DNA of 64,000 bases from CADEED01 sp035701825 (GCA_035701825.1 DASSRK010000036.1:26578-90577); one strand, 5' to 3'. Counted from the stretch's first letter, positions 17,281 to 25,979 are shown. Numbers and translations: made by a program. The notes: generated from the sequence alone by a model not told the origin.

Positions 17281-17943
17281 ATGATGGTGCGACGTATGGC
17301 GGCATTGCTCTGCGTGCTGCTGATGCATGCGTTGCTGCTGCTGTGGCTGGCCGAGCTGCCGGCCGTCTTCAGCCGGGTACGCGCCGCCGGGGAATTCACG
17401 TCCGGGCCCATCACGATGGAGTTGCACGAGGAGCCACCTCCGCCCGCGCCGTTCGACATTCCCGCGCCCGCGCCCGCGCGGCACCCCGGCGCGCGTGCGC
17501 GGCCGCCCGTCGCGGCGGGTTCGTCGGCCCAACCCTCGACGGCGATCACGGTGCCATCGCCGGTGGACTGGCCCCTGGAGGGCAAGAAGGCCGCCGAGCG
17601 CCTGGTCGCGCGCGAGGCCGAAGCCGAACGATTGGCCAGGATGTTTGCCGGGCCCGGCGGCACCTGGGCGTCGCTCACCAAGCGGCAGCGCTCGAAGCTC
17701 GACAAGTTCCACTTCAAGCCGGGCATCGACGGCGTCGAGTACGACGCGCAGGGCAACCAGATCTACCACATCAGCGACGGCTGCATGATCGTGAATTCAG
17801 GTTTCATCGCCTGCAAGATCGGCAAGGCGAAGGTCAGGGGCGACATGTTCGAGAACATGCGCGAGTACTTCGACGAGTTGCGCCTGCCGGAGACAGGCGA
17901 GGGCAACGGCACCGAACCCGAGTCGCTGCGGCCGCCCTACTAG
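17281..17943 (+). CDS. Membrane-anchored protein with TonB-like N-terminus, unknown C-terminal domain
   Basis: A 220-residue protein. An N-terminal signal-anchor (MAALLCVLLMHALLLLWLAEL) has a histidine inside the helix. A short beta segment PITMELHEEPPPPAPFDIPA and a Pro/Ala spacer to about residue 95 follow. This is the layout of TonB/TolA-type proteins, but the TonB C-terminal domain is absent. The C-terminal 90 residues include KLDKFHFKPGIDGVEYDAQG and ISDGCMIVNSGFIACKIGKA, a pattern I cannot name. The two cysteines there could form a disulfide in the periplasm. The first three ATG codons are all possible starts. Confidence 0.7.
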   Translation: MMVRRMAALLCVLLMHALLLLWLAELPAVFSRVRAAGEFTSGPITMELHEEPPPPAPFDIPAPAPARHPGARARPPVAAGSSAQPSTAITVPSPVDWPLEGKKAAERLVAREAEAERLARMFAGPGGTWASLTKRQRSKLDKFHFKPGIDGVEYDAQGNQIYHISDGCMIVNSGFIACKIGKAKVRGDMFENMREYFDELRLPETGEGNGTEPESLRPPY

Positions 17944-17964
17944 CCAGGCGCGGCCGGCGGCCGC

Positions 17965-20040
17965 TCAGCGCGACTTGTTGCGGAACGCCTTGCCGCCCTT
18001 GTAACTGCCCTTGGCGCCGGCCGCCTTGCCGACGAACTTCTTCTTGAAGCCGCCGGGCTTGCCCTCGAAGCGGGACTTGCCTTCGAAGCGGGACTTGCCC
18101 TCGAAGCGGGACTTGCCGGCATACCGCGGGCGCTCGACCTGCGCGGCGTCCGCGTCGGGGCTGAACTCGCGGCGCGCGGCGCGCGGCGCGCCGGCGTCTT
18201 CGCGCGCGTCGTCGCGCCGGAAGCGTGGCGTGCCCTTGTAGTTGCGCGATTGCGTGCGACGACTCTCGAACGGGCGCGGCGCGCCGGACCTGTCGAAACG
18301 ATTGCCGCCGCCCAGGTAGGGCTTGTTCGGGTATGGCTTGCGGCTGTCTTCCGATGCGCCGCCCGCGTCGCGCTGTTCGGCCGCTTCCGCCACGCGATCC
18401 GGTCGCTTCGACTTGCCGCTGAACCTGGGCTTCTCGGGCTTCGAGTCCACGCGCCGGATGCGGATGGCTTCGCCACGCACCTTGACGTTCTGCAGGCTGG
18501 CGACCGTTTCATCGGGCAGTGCCGGCAGGTCGACGTAGCTGTGGTCGTCGCGAATGTCGATGTGGCCGATGTGGCGACCCTCGATGCCGGCTTCGTTGGC
18601 GATGGCGCCGACGATGTTCCCGGGCAGCACGCCCTGCGCATGTCCGACTTCGAGCCGGTAGGTCTGCGTGGGCTGGCTGCCGTCGATGCGCGGCGGCGCG
18701 CTGGCTTCCGCTTCGGGCTTGGCGGCCAGCAGCAGCGGCGTCGAGCCCTGCATCAGGCTCGCGAGCGCCGCGGCGATCTCGATGGCCGGGATGTTGGCGT
18801 CGGCTTCGATCTGTTCGAGCAGCGGCTGGAAGTCGCGGCCCGCGCCACTCAATACCGCCTCGGTGACCTTTTCCTTGAACTTGGTGACGCGCAGTTCGTT
18901 GACGTCGGCGATGCTCGGCAGCTTCATCTCCTCGATGCGCAGCCGCGTGACGCGCTCGATGATGCGCAGCATGTTCCGCTCGCGCGGCGCGACGAACAGG
19001 ATGGCCTCGCCGGAACGGCCGGCGCGGCCGGTGCGCCCGATGCGATGCACGTAGGTTTCCGGGTCGTAGGGGATGTCGTAGTTGAGCACGTGCGAGATGC
19101 GCTCGACGTCGAGGCCGCGCGCCGCCACGTCGGTGGCGATCACGATGTCGATCTTGCCGTCCTTGAGGCGCTGCACGGTCTGCTCGCGCGAGCGTTGCTC
19201 CATGTCGCCGTTGAGCGCGGCGGCCTGGAAGCCGCGCGCCTCGAGGCGTTGCGCGAGTTCGACGGTCTCGAGCTTGGTGCGCACGAACACCAGCATGGCG
19301 TCGAACTTCTCGGCCTCGAGCAGCCGGGTCAGCGCGTCGAGCTTGTGCAGGCCACTCACCATCCAGTAGCGCTGGCGGATCTTGGGTGCGGCCTCGCCGC
19401 GGGACTGGATGACGATCTCGCGCGGCTCGCGCATGTGGGTCTGGGCGATGCGGCGGATGGCGTGCGGCAGCGTCGCCGTGAACAGCGCGACCTGCTTGTC
19501 GGCGGGTGTCTGCTGGAACAACGTCTCGATGTCGTCCACGAAACCCATCTGCAGCATCTCGTCGCCTTCGTCGAGCACCAGGAACTTGAGCGCATCGAGG
19601 CGCAGCGCGCCGCTCTGCACGTGGTCGAGCAGGCGGCCGGGCGTGCCCACGATGACGTGCGCGCCGCGCCTCAGGCCTTTCAACTGGGGCGTATAGCTCT
19701 GCCCGCCGTAGATAGGCAGCACGTGGAAACCGGGCATCTTCGCCGCGTATTTCTGGAAGGCCTCGGCCACCTGGATGGCGAGCTCGCGCGTCGGCGTGAG
19801 TACCAGCGCCTGCGGCGCCTGGAGCGCGAGGTCGATGCGCGCCAGTACGGGCAGCGCGAAGGCCGCCGTCTTGCCCGTGCCCGTGGAAGCCTGGCCGAGC
19901 AGGTCGGAGCCCTCGAGCAGGATCGGGATGGCTTCGGCCTGGATGGGCGAGGGGTTCTCGTAGCCGACTTCCGCCAGCGCCGCGACCAGCGCGTCGCCAA
20001 GTCCCAGGTCGGCAAAGGTAGGGGTTTGGTTATCGGACAT
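17965..20040 (-). CDS. deaD: DEAD-box ATP-dependent RNA helicase with DbpA RNA-binding domain
   Basis: A 691-residue RNA helicase of the DeaD/CsdA type, expected to remodel structured RNA in ribosome assembly or at low temperature. The core has the Q motif (YENPSPIQAEAIPIL), Walker A (ASTGTGKTAAF), PTRELAIQV, GTPGRLLDH, motif V ATDVAARGLD and motif VI HRIGRTGRAGR. Motif II reads DEGD instead of DEAD, and motif III reads TAT instead of SAT. A DbpA-type RNA-binding domain spans about 480-560 (YRLEVGHAQGVLPGNIVGAI). The tail of about 130 residues is Arg/Lys/Gly-rich and disordered, with three tandem SRFEGK units. It probably binds RNA nonspecifically. The gene symbol is by resemblance. Confidence 0.92.
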   Translation of the reverse strand: MSDNQTPTFADLGLGDALVAALAEVGYENPSPIQAEAIPILLEGSDLLGQASTGTGKTAAFALPVLARIDLALQAPQALVLTPTRELAIQVAEAFQKYAAKMPGFHVLPIYGGQSYTPQLKGLRRGAHVIVGTPGRLLDHVQSGALRLDALKFLVLDEGDEMLQMGFVDDIETLFQQTPADKQVALFTATLPHAIRRIAQTHMREPREIVIQSRGEAAPKIRQRYWMVSGLHKLDALTRLLEAEKFDAMLVFVRTKLETVELAQRLEARGFQAAALNGDMEQRSREQTVQRLKDGKIDIVIATDVAARGLDVERISHVLNYDIPYDPETYVHRIGRTGRAGRSGEAILFVAPRERNMLRIIERVTRLRIEEMKLPSIADVNELRVTKFKEKVTEAVLSGAGRDFQPLLEQIEADANIPAIEIAAALASLMQGSTPLLLAAKPEAEASAPPRIDGSQPTQTYRLEVGHAQGVLPGNIVGAIANEAGIEGRHIGHIDIRDDHSYVDLPALPDETVASLQNVKVRGEAIRIRRVDSKPEKPRFSGKSKRPDRVAEAAEQRDAGGASEDSRKPYPNKPYLGGGNRFDRSGAPRPFESRRTQSRNYKGTPRFRRDDAREDAGAPRAARREFSPDADAAQVERPRYAGKSRFEGKSRFEGKSRFEGKPGGFKKKFVGKAAGAKGSYKGGKAFRNKSR
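18059..18112 (-). repeat. Three tandem 18-bp units in the helicase C-terminus
   Basis: Three consecutive 18-bp units (TTGCCCTCGAAGCGGGAC on the plus strand, differing by one base in the middle copy) encode three SRFEGK hexapeptides. Near-identity at the DNA level indicates recent slippage-type expansion, so copy number may vary between strains. Confidence 0.9.
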
Positions 20041-20099
20041 GCGCGGACCCGGCGGGTGAGGGGCGCGCAATGTACGCGTATTGGGCCGGCGCGGAAAGC

Positions 20100-21782
20100 T
20101 TATTTGGAGCTTGCGAGGCCCGGGGCGGCGGGCGGGTCGTTGTTCTCGACTTCCTGCCAGTCCTGGTCCCAGGAATCGACCTCGTAGCGGCGGGTCATCG
20201 GGAAGGCGGCGGGACGCAGGTATTCGAAGCGTTTGTCGAAATCCAGCTTGGTGGCGTAGCGCGGCTCGGTCTCGAGGATGGTGCCCGCGGTGAGGCTGCC
20301 GAGGATCAGCAGCTTGCCGACCTTGCCGCGATCCGCCGACTCGATGATGAAGCGGCGGCGCGCGAACATCGCGGCCTGGATGTGCAGGTCGCCGTCGCCG
20401 GTGACCTGCGTGCCGGCGACGCGCATGTCGCGGCCGGCGATCAGCGCGAGGAAGTCGCGCGACATCAGCGTCTCGCGCGGGTCGTTGGCGTAGGTGAGAT
20501 CGCCTTCGATCTCGATGTCCTCGGGCGAGTACACCGTGAAGATGCCGGCCACGGTGCCGCGCACGAACAACTTGGAGTTCTTGTCGGCGATCAGGTAGCG
20601 CGGGCGTTGCGAGCTCTCCGCGCGCTGCAGGGGTCCGTCGCCATTGGCGAGCCGCCACACGAAGCTGCCGTCGGAATTGAAGATGATGCGCGTGTCGCCG
20701 GCGAACAGTTGGCGGTCGCCTTGCTCGCCGCCGTTGATGACGTCCGGCATGTCGCGCGGCAACGTGACGCGTTCGACCTTGGTCTCGGTGCCGCCCTGGA
20801 ACACGTTCTTCTTCTTCGCGCGCGTGTTGTACTCGTCGAGGGTCAGGTGCGCCGCCGCGGTGGTCACCTTGCCGAAGAAGCGCGGCTCGACACCCTGCGT
20901 GAACGCCAGGCCGATCTCGGTGTTGCTGTGGAAGCGGCCCTCGATCACGTCGTCGTGCAGCTGGATGTGCGGATCCCAGAAATTGACCAGCTGCGTGAAG
21001 TGCGAAAACGCCAGTCGCTTGAGCGACAGGTGCGTCTTCATGCGTTTGCCGTCCTTGTTGGTCGTGACCTCGGCGATCACCTGCTCGAGCCCGGTACTGT
21101 CGGCCGCGGGGCGCCGGATGACGCGCGCCGAGTATTCCCGGCCGTCCTGCTGCCAGGTGAGCTGCGACTTGGTCATGTTCGAATCGAGCAGCTTCTGTGC
21201 GAGCTGCGTGACGTTGCGCGTCAGCATGACCTGCTCGGTCTCGGGCACGGGGGCCGGCGGCGTTTCGTGCAGGTCCGGGTCGTCCATGGCCACGGTGGTG
21301 CTCGACTCGCCCGTGGTGGTGAGCACCGGCTCTTCGGTGGGCTCGGCATCCGCGATCGCGGGCTGTTCGGGCTCCTCGGAATCCTGCGCAGCCTGCGGCT
21401 GCACCGGCGAGGCGTCCGCGACCACCGGGGCTTCGACGGTGTGTTCGCTGTTGCCCGGCGAGGTGTTCACGTGCTCGGGTTCGGGTGCGGGCTCAGGCAG
21501 GGCGGCGTCGGTCATCTCCTCGCTGCTCGGGCCTTCGCGCGTTTCGATCTGCACCGAGAGCTCGGGAATGTTTTCTTCGTCTTCGCCGGAGGTGTAGAGC
21601 GCGGTGCCGAACATCAGCAGCACCGCGAAGTGCAGCGCCGCCGAGATTCCCAGCGTCGTGGTGATGTCGCGATTCGTGGTGCGCAGCGACGTCCAGAGCG
21701 CCGCCAACACCCGCCGGAGGGGGCGCGTCTGTTGTTTGTTATCGGTGGTAAACGCGGGTGACGACACCCGAGACCTCCGCAC
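20100..21782 (-). CDS. Membrane-anchored protein with TonB-type SxxxH helix and beta-solenoid-like C-terminus
   Basis: A 560-residue protein of unknown function. It begins at GTG 21782, supported by GGGAG just upstream. After about 35 cytoplasmic residues comes one helix, TLGISAALHFAVLLMFGTAL, with the SxxxH motif by which TonB and TolA contact ExbB/D-type motors. An acidic Pro/Glu/Thr-rich region runs to about residue 190. The C-terminal 350 residues hold short repeating beta units (FFGKVTTAAAHLT, VRGTVAGIFTVYSPEDIEIE, GDLHIQAAMFARRRFIIES) resembling the solenoid seen in some pilus-assembly or cell-surface proteins. No TonB C-terminal domain is present. A motor-coupled or pilus-related role is inference. 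Confidence 0.72.
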   Translation of the reverse strand: MRRSRVSSPAFTTDNKQQTRPLRRVLAALWTSLRTTNRDITTTLGISAALHFAVLLMFGTALYTSGEDEENIPELSVQIETREGPSSEEMTDAALPEPAPEPEHVNTSPGNSEHTVEAPVVADASPVQPQAAQDSEEPEQPAIADAEPTEEPVLTTTGESSTTVAMDDPDLHETPPAPVPETEQVMLTRNVTQLAQKLLDSNMTKSQLTWQQDGREYSARVIRRPAADSTGLEQVIAEVTTNKDGKRMKTHLSLKRLAFSHFTQLVNFWDPHIQLHDDVIEGRFHSNTEIGLAFTQGVEPRFFGKVTTAAAHLTLDEYNTRAKKKNVFQGGTETKVERVTLPRDMPDVINGGEQGDRQLFAGDTRIIFNSDGSFVWRLANGDGPLQRAESSQRPRYLIADKNSKLFVRGTVAGIFTVYSPEDIEIEGDLTYANDPRETLMSRDFLALIAGRDMRVAGTQVTGDGDLHIQAAMFARRRFIIESADRGKVGKLLILGSLTAGTILETEPRYATKLDFDKRFEYLRPAAFPMTRRYEVDSWDQDWQEVENNDPPAAPGLASSK

Positions 21783-21842
21783 TTGTCTCCCTTAGGGCTT
21801 ATCTTGCTCCGTTCATGGCATCGGGTCGACGGGTATTTGGCC

Positions 21843-23882
21843 TCAGTGCTTCACGGATTCTGCTGACGGCCGCGCGCTCGGATCGCTGGATGGCGGCGGT
21901 GCGCGATCGACCGCGGCCGGCGTTCCCAGCACTTCGGTGAGTATCGGCTTCAGCGCGTTGGCCCAATGTTGGTACGCCGCAGCGGTCAAATGCAGACCGT
22001 CGTAGGTCATTCCCGGACGTAGCCGACCGCGCGCATCCGCCAGCTGCGCGTTGATGTTTATGTAACGTATGGATTTTCCATCCGCGAGCCGGGCGATCTG
22101 CTGGTTGGCGGCATCGATCACCGGCATGACCGCCGGGTTGTCGTTGCGCGGCGTGATGCCGGTGATCACCAGCGTGGCGCGCGGTGCCTGCTTGCGGATC
22201 TCGCGTACCAGGGCGCCGACGCCGCGCGCCACGTCGTCAGCGCGCGCCTGCGCGTCCCCTAAAGGTGTCGCATTTCCCACGTTGTTGGTGCCGGCCATGA
22301 CCACGACCACCTTCGGATTCACGCCTTCGAGCTCGCCGTTCCTGAGTCGCCACAGCATGTGCTGCGTCTTGTCGGCGCCCCAGCCGAAATCGGCGGCGTT
22401 CCAGCCCTTGAAGTTCGCGTTCCAGTTGGCGAGCAGGTCCTTCCACTGCTCGTCGCTGGTACCCCAGCGCCGCGTGATGGAATCGCCGACGAAATACACG
22501 TCGATCTGCCCGGCCTTTTTCTTCGCGAGCAGTTCCTCGTGCGCGAGGCGCGAGTTGGCGTCGCGGCGCGGCGTCGGCACGTCGGCGGGTTCGATCGGCG
22601 GCAGGCCGAGGCGCAGGGCCTCGAGCCAGGATGCGGAGGCCCGGGTCCAGGGCATCGATTGCTCGGGCGTCGCGAGGTGGTTGTGTGGCGACTCGATCAT
22701 GGGCGCCGCCTGCTTGGGACCCTGGATCTGGTTGAATGCGGCCCAGATGCCGACCGGCGGCGTGGTCGTGTCGATGAAGCCCATGGCCACCAGCGACGGC
22801 ACCTTGATGCGCGCGGCGCAGTTCACGGTGTCGAAGTACTGCGCGGTCTCCAGCACCTTCGGGTCCTTCTCGTCCCAGAACGGGTAGCCAGTCTTGCGGC
22901 CGTGCGCGGTGCCATTCGCATCGGCGCCGGCCGGCACGTTGATCAGCATCGCGGTCACCTTGGGGTGCAGGCCCGCGGTGCACAGGCTCTGCTGCCCGCC
23001 CATGCTCGTGCCCATGACCACCAGCGTCTTGCCGTCCCAGTCCGGGCGGCTCGCGAGGTAGTCGACCGCGCGAATGTCGCCGAGATACATGTGGAGGAAA
23101 TAGTTCCTGTCGCGGTTGCGGGTCTCGATGGTGTTGTATTCCTTGAGCTCCTTCGGCAACGCGTCGTAGTACTCCTTGGGCTGGTCGGGCATGACGTCGT
23201 GCGGCTCGACGTTCACCGCCAGCCAGCCTTCGGCGGCGCGGTCCGTGACCCAGGGCTGCTGGAGTGGATAGGGCGGGCTGGCCCATTGCAGGATCACGAG
23301 GCCGGGATATTTCTTCTGGTTGCTGGCGTCGTGCGGCTTCGCGACCTGCGCCCAGATGTGCCGGCCTTCGAGTCCATCCATGCGCAGGATGCCGAAGTCG
23401 ACGCCGTCTTTTTTGCTCGGCTTCGCGGTGAACTGCGGCTTGGCCGGCACCTTGCGCAGCGCCGCGATCTTCGCCTTCCAGAATGCGTCGAAATCCGCCG
23501 GCGCCGGGATCGAAGGCTGGATTTTTTCGGGAGCCACCGCGGCGCCGAGCGCCTTGGGCTTCGCGCCGGGAGAGACCTGGGTCACCTCCACGTACACCAT
23601 GCCGGGTTCGTCGAGCTTCGCTTCGATGGTCGCGGGAACGCCCGGCTCGATCGTGCCACGGCCGATCTCTCCGAGGTTGTTCTTGCGGATGACGTACGTG
23701 ACGGCGGGAGAACCCCACGGCAGCGTCACGTGCCAGCCGGCGCTCTCGCCCAGTGCGTAGATGCCGGACGGATGAAATGGCACGTACTGCGGACCGGGCG
23801 ATTCGTCCGCGTGCGCGGCAGCCGCGCAGGTGAGCAATGCCCAGGGAAGCGCCGTCCGCAGCGCCACGCGAATGTTCTTCAT
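21843..23882 (-). CDS. Two-domain secreted esterase: CE7-type acetyl xylan esterase fused to SGNH hydrolase
   Basis: A 679-residue exported protein with a signal peptide (MKNIRVALRTALPWALLTCA, cleaved near AHA). Residues about 25-410 form an alpha/beta-hydrolase of the acetyl xylan esterase (CE7/AXE1) type. The nucleophile is S293 in MGTSMGGQ, the acid is in GFIDTTTPP, and the histidine is in SPHNHLATPE. Residues about 455-655 form a GDSL/SGNH hydrolase with block I FVGDSITRRWG (S468), block III VVMAGTNNVG and block V YDGLHLTAAAY. All expected catalytic residues of both domains are present. Each half alone would deacetylate carbohydrates. Together they may remove acetyl groups at different positions of acetylated xylan or another plant glycan. 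It lies 22 nt after the Gfo/Idh gene. Confidence 0.88.
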   Translation of the reverse strand: MKNIRVALRTALPWALLTCAAAAHADESPGPQYVPFHPSGIYALGESAGWHVTLPWGSPAVTYVIRKNNLGEIGRGTIEPGVPATIEAKLDEPGMVYVEVTQVSPGAKPKALGAAVAPEKIQPSIPAPADFDAFWKAKIAALRKVPAKPQFTAKPSKKDGVDFGILRMDGLEGRHIWAQVAKPHDASNQKKYPGLVILQWASPPYPLQQPWVTDRAAEGWLAVNVEPHDVMPDQPKEYYDALPKELKEYNTIETRNRDRNYFLHMYLGDIRAVDYLASRPDWDGKTLVVMGTSMGGQQSLCTAGLHPKVTAMLINVPAGADANGTAHGRKTGYPFWDEKDPKVLETAQYFDTVNCAARIKVPSLVAMGFIDTTTPPVGIWAAFNQIQGPKQAAPMIESPHNHLATPEQSMPWTRASASWLEALRLGLPPIEPADVPTPRRDANSRLAHEELLAKKKAGQIDVYFVGDSITRRWGTSDEQWKDLLANWNANFKGWNAADFGWGADKTQHMLWRLRNGELEGVNPKVVVVMAGTNNVGNATPLGDAQARADDVARGVGALVREIRKQAPRATLVITGITPRNDNPAVMPVIDAANQQIARLADGKSIRYININAQLADARGRLRPGMTYDGLHLTAAAYQHWANALKPILTEVLGTPAAVDRAPPPSSDPSARPSAESVKH

Positions 23883-23904
23883 GATGCCCCCGTTCTGACT
23901 TTGA

Positions 23905-25065
23905 TCAGGCGCCGACCGGCCTGGTCGCGATGGTCTGCGCCTTGAGCACCAGCTCGGCGGCCAGCAGCGCCTGGTCCTGGTCCTGCGCCACGGCGCTGCG
24001 TTCGACCACGTCGCGCACGAACTGCGGGCCGAAGGGCAGCGGTACCTTGTTGCAGTCGATGTAGCGCGCCTGCTTCTTGTCGACGATGTACAGGTGATTG
24101 CCGCCCTTGGCGGTGGCCACGTTGGTGTACTTGCGCAGCTCGATGTAACCCTCGGTGCCGAGGATGAAGAGGCGCCCGTCGCCCCAGGTGTCGAGGCCGT
24201 CGGGCGTGAACCAGTCGACGCGCACGTAACCCGTGCCGCCGTTGCCGGTCATGATCATGTCGCCGAAGTCTTCGAACTTCGGGTGGTCCGGGTAGTTGAC
24301 GTTGCCGGTCTGCGCGGCGACCACGTGCGCCTGGGTGCTGTTCGTGAAGTAGAGGAACTGGTCGGCCTGGTGCGAGCCGATGTCGCAGAGGATGCCGCCG
24401 TAGCGCGCCTTGTCCCAGAACCATTCGGGACGGCTCGGCGCGTTCACGCGATGCGGCGCGAGGTTCACGGTCTGGATGACCTTGCCGATGGCGCCCTGCT
24501 GCACGAGCTCGCCGGCGTACACGGCCGAGCGCACTTCGAGACGCTCGGAGTACATGATGGCGAACTTGCGCTTCGTGGCCTTGATGGTCTTGCGCACCTC
24601 GGCCAGCTGCGCGAGCGTGGTGATGCCGGGCTTGTCGGACAGGTAGTCCTTGCCCGCCTTCATCACGCGGATGCCGAGCGGGGCGCGCAGGTCGGGAATG
24701 GGCGCGCCGAGCACCAGCTGGATGGACTTGTCATCGAGGATCTGGTCCTCGCTGGCGGCGAGCTCGATGTCGCCGAACTCCTTCCGGTAGGCGGCGATCT
24801 GCGCCGGGTCGGTCGCGTGGAAGGAGACCAGCTCGCCGCCGCCGCGCAGGATCGCGCGCGTCATGCCATAGATATGCGCGTGGTCGAGGCCGATAGCGGA
24901 AAACCGGATGTGATGCGTCGGAATTATCTCGGCCTGGGAAGAATTCGCCGGGTCGACCGTCCCCGCGCCCGAGACTCCCTGCGCGAGTGCCGCCCCGGAA
25001 ACGCCGGAGAACATCCCCGCGAGTCCCGCCGCCTGCAGGAAATCGCGCCGATTAGGTCCGCTCAT
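23905..25065 (-). CDS. Gfo/Idh/MocA-family oxidoreductase with Tat signal
   Basis: A 386-residue NAD(P)-dependent oxidoreductase predicted to be exported folded. It starts MSGPNRRDFLQAAGLAGMFS, with a Tat twin-arginine motif and a hydrophobic region ending ALAQ. The Rossmann half contains IRFSAIGLDHAHIYG, and the family lysine region is DYLSDKPGITTLAQL (the usual EKP variant is DKP here). The C-terminal sheet domain includes GGILCDIGSHQADQFLYFT, a motif of this family. The substrate is likely a sugar or sugar derivative. It is the first gene of a unit with the two-headed esterase, pointing to periplasmic carbohydrate processing. Confidence 0.88.
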   Translation of the reverse strand: MSGPNRRDFLQAAGLAGMFSGVSGAALAQGVSGAGTVDPANSSQAEIIPTHHIRFSAIGLDHAHIYGMTRAILRGGGELVSFHATDPAQIAAYRKEFGDIELAASEDQILDDKSIQLVLGAPIPDLRAPLGIRVMKAGKDYLSDKPGITTLAQLAEVRKTIKATKRKFAIMYSERLEVRSAVYAGELVQQGAIGKVIQTVNLAPHRVNAPSRPEWFWDKARYGGILCDIGSHQADQFLYFTNSTQAHVVAAQTGNVNYPDHPKFEDFGDMIMTGNGGTGYVRVDWFTPDGLDTWGDGRLFILGTEGYIELRKYTNVATAKGGNHLYIVDKKQARYIDCNKVPLPFGPQFVRDVVERSAVAQDQDQALLAAELVLKAQTIATRPVGA

Positions 25066-25108
25066 CGCGCCGCCCCCGTCATGAGAAGGGCGCAACCATA
25101 CCAAGAAA

Positions 25109-25161
25109 TGGGGACATCCCTCATCGGGATGTCACATGACAAGCAAATGAGGACTGTCCCC
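25109..25161. repeat. Intergenic palindromic motif (GGGGAC ... GTCCCC)
   Basis: A perfect hairpin, GACATCCC (25113-25120), 5-nt loop, GGGATGTC (25126-25133), lies inside a wider inverted pair, GGGGAC (25110) and GTCCCC (25156-25161), preceded by AAAT. It sits between the operon's last permease and the Gfo/Idh gene. The AAATGGGG start recurs in the palindrome at 46166. It may be a dispersed repeat. There is no T-run for an intrinsic terminator. Confidence 0.5.
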
Positions 25162-25169
25162 CTGATCCT

Positions 25170-25979
25170 TCAGCCTTTGCGCGCGAGCCTCCAGATGGTG
25201 ACGCCGGCGAACAGCACGGTGTAGCCCAGCATCGAGGCGAGCGCCATGCCCAGCGGCTCGAACTGCATCTTGCCGACGCCGGCCATGTGCATGGCGAATT
25301 GCTCGACGTGGAACTGCGGCCAGATCGGCGCCTGCCAGTACATCGACTTCGGCAGCGGGAAGAACATGCCGGAGAGGTAGCAGCCGGGTAGATAGATCAG
25401 GTTGGCGAAGCCGGGGGCCGCGGAACCGCTGCACAGCGCGCCGATCATCAAGCCCATCGCCGTGAACGGAATGGTGCCCACCATCAGCGCCAGGCTCAGT
25501 GCGAAAACCTGGCCCGGGGCCAGCGCCAGCTTGCCGCTGGCCAGCGCCAGCGCGAGGATGGGCGCATACGCCAGCACCGCGAGCACCAGTCCCGCGACGA
25601 TCTTCGCCACCACCCAGGCGGCCGGTGGCGCCGGCTGCGCGCGTTTCAGTCGCAGCAGTCCCATGTCGCGCTCGAGCGCGAGGCTCACGCCGATGCCGAA
25701 CATCGCCGGCATGGTCACCGACATGATCGAGAACGCGGCGAACAGGAACACGCCGAGGTTCGGATCCTTGTTGATGGCGTCACCGGCGATCAGCAGCGCG
25801 AACAACGCGTACAGCGCGCAGGGCAGCAGCAACACCGGGATCGCGATGCCCGGATTGCGCACCATGCGCGTCAGCTCGTACTGCGTCTCGGCGAGGTAGG
25901 CGCCGAATTCGCGGCCGCGCAGCGAGGTGACGGTGTCGATGGTCGAAGTGATGGTCGATCTGACGGCGAGCGCGTTCAT
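25170..25979 (-). CDS. ABC-2 type transporter permease
   Basis: A 269-residue inner-membrane permease with about six hydrophobic spans after an N-terminal helix on the cytoplasmic face. Segments such as FAAFSIMSVTMPAMFGIGVSLALERDMGLLRLKRAQP, shared by ABC-2 permeases of the NatB/YadH kind, and IYLPGCYLSGMFFPLP identify the family. Its ATG overlaps the stop of the acyltransferase-ABC fusion (ATGA), so the two are translationally coupled. The fused ATPase domain is the obvious energising partner. The exported substrate is unknown. Confidence 0.9.
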   Translation of the reverse strand: MNALAVRSTITSTIDTVTSLRGREFGAYLAETQYELTRMVRNPGIAIPVLLLPCALYALFALLIAGDAINKDPNLGVFLFAAFSIMSVTMPAMFGIGVSLALERDMGLLRLKRAQPAPPAAWVVAKIVAGLVLAVLAYAPILALALASGKLALAPGQVFALSLALMVGTIPFTAMGLMIGALCSGSAAPGFANLIYLPGCYLSGMFFPLPKSMYWQAPIWPQFHVEQFAMHMAGVGKMQFEPLGMALASMLGYTVLFAGVTIWRLARKG

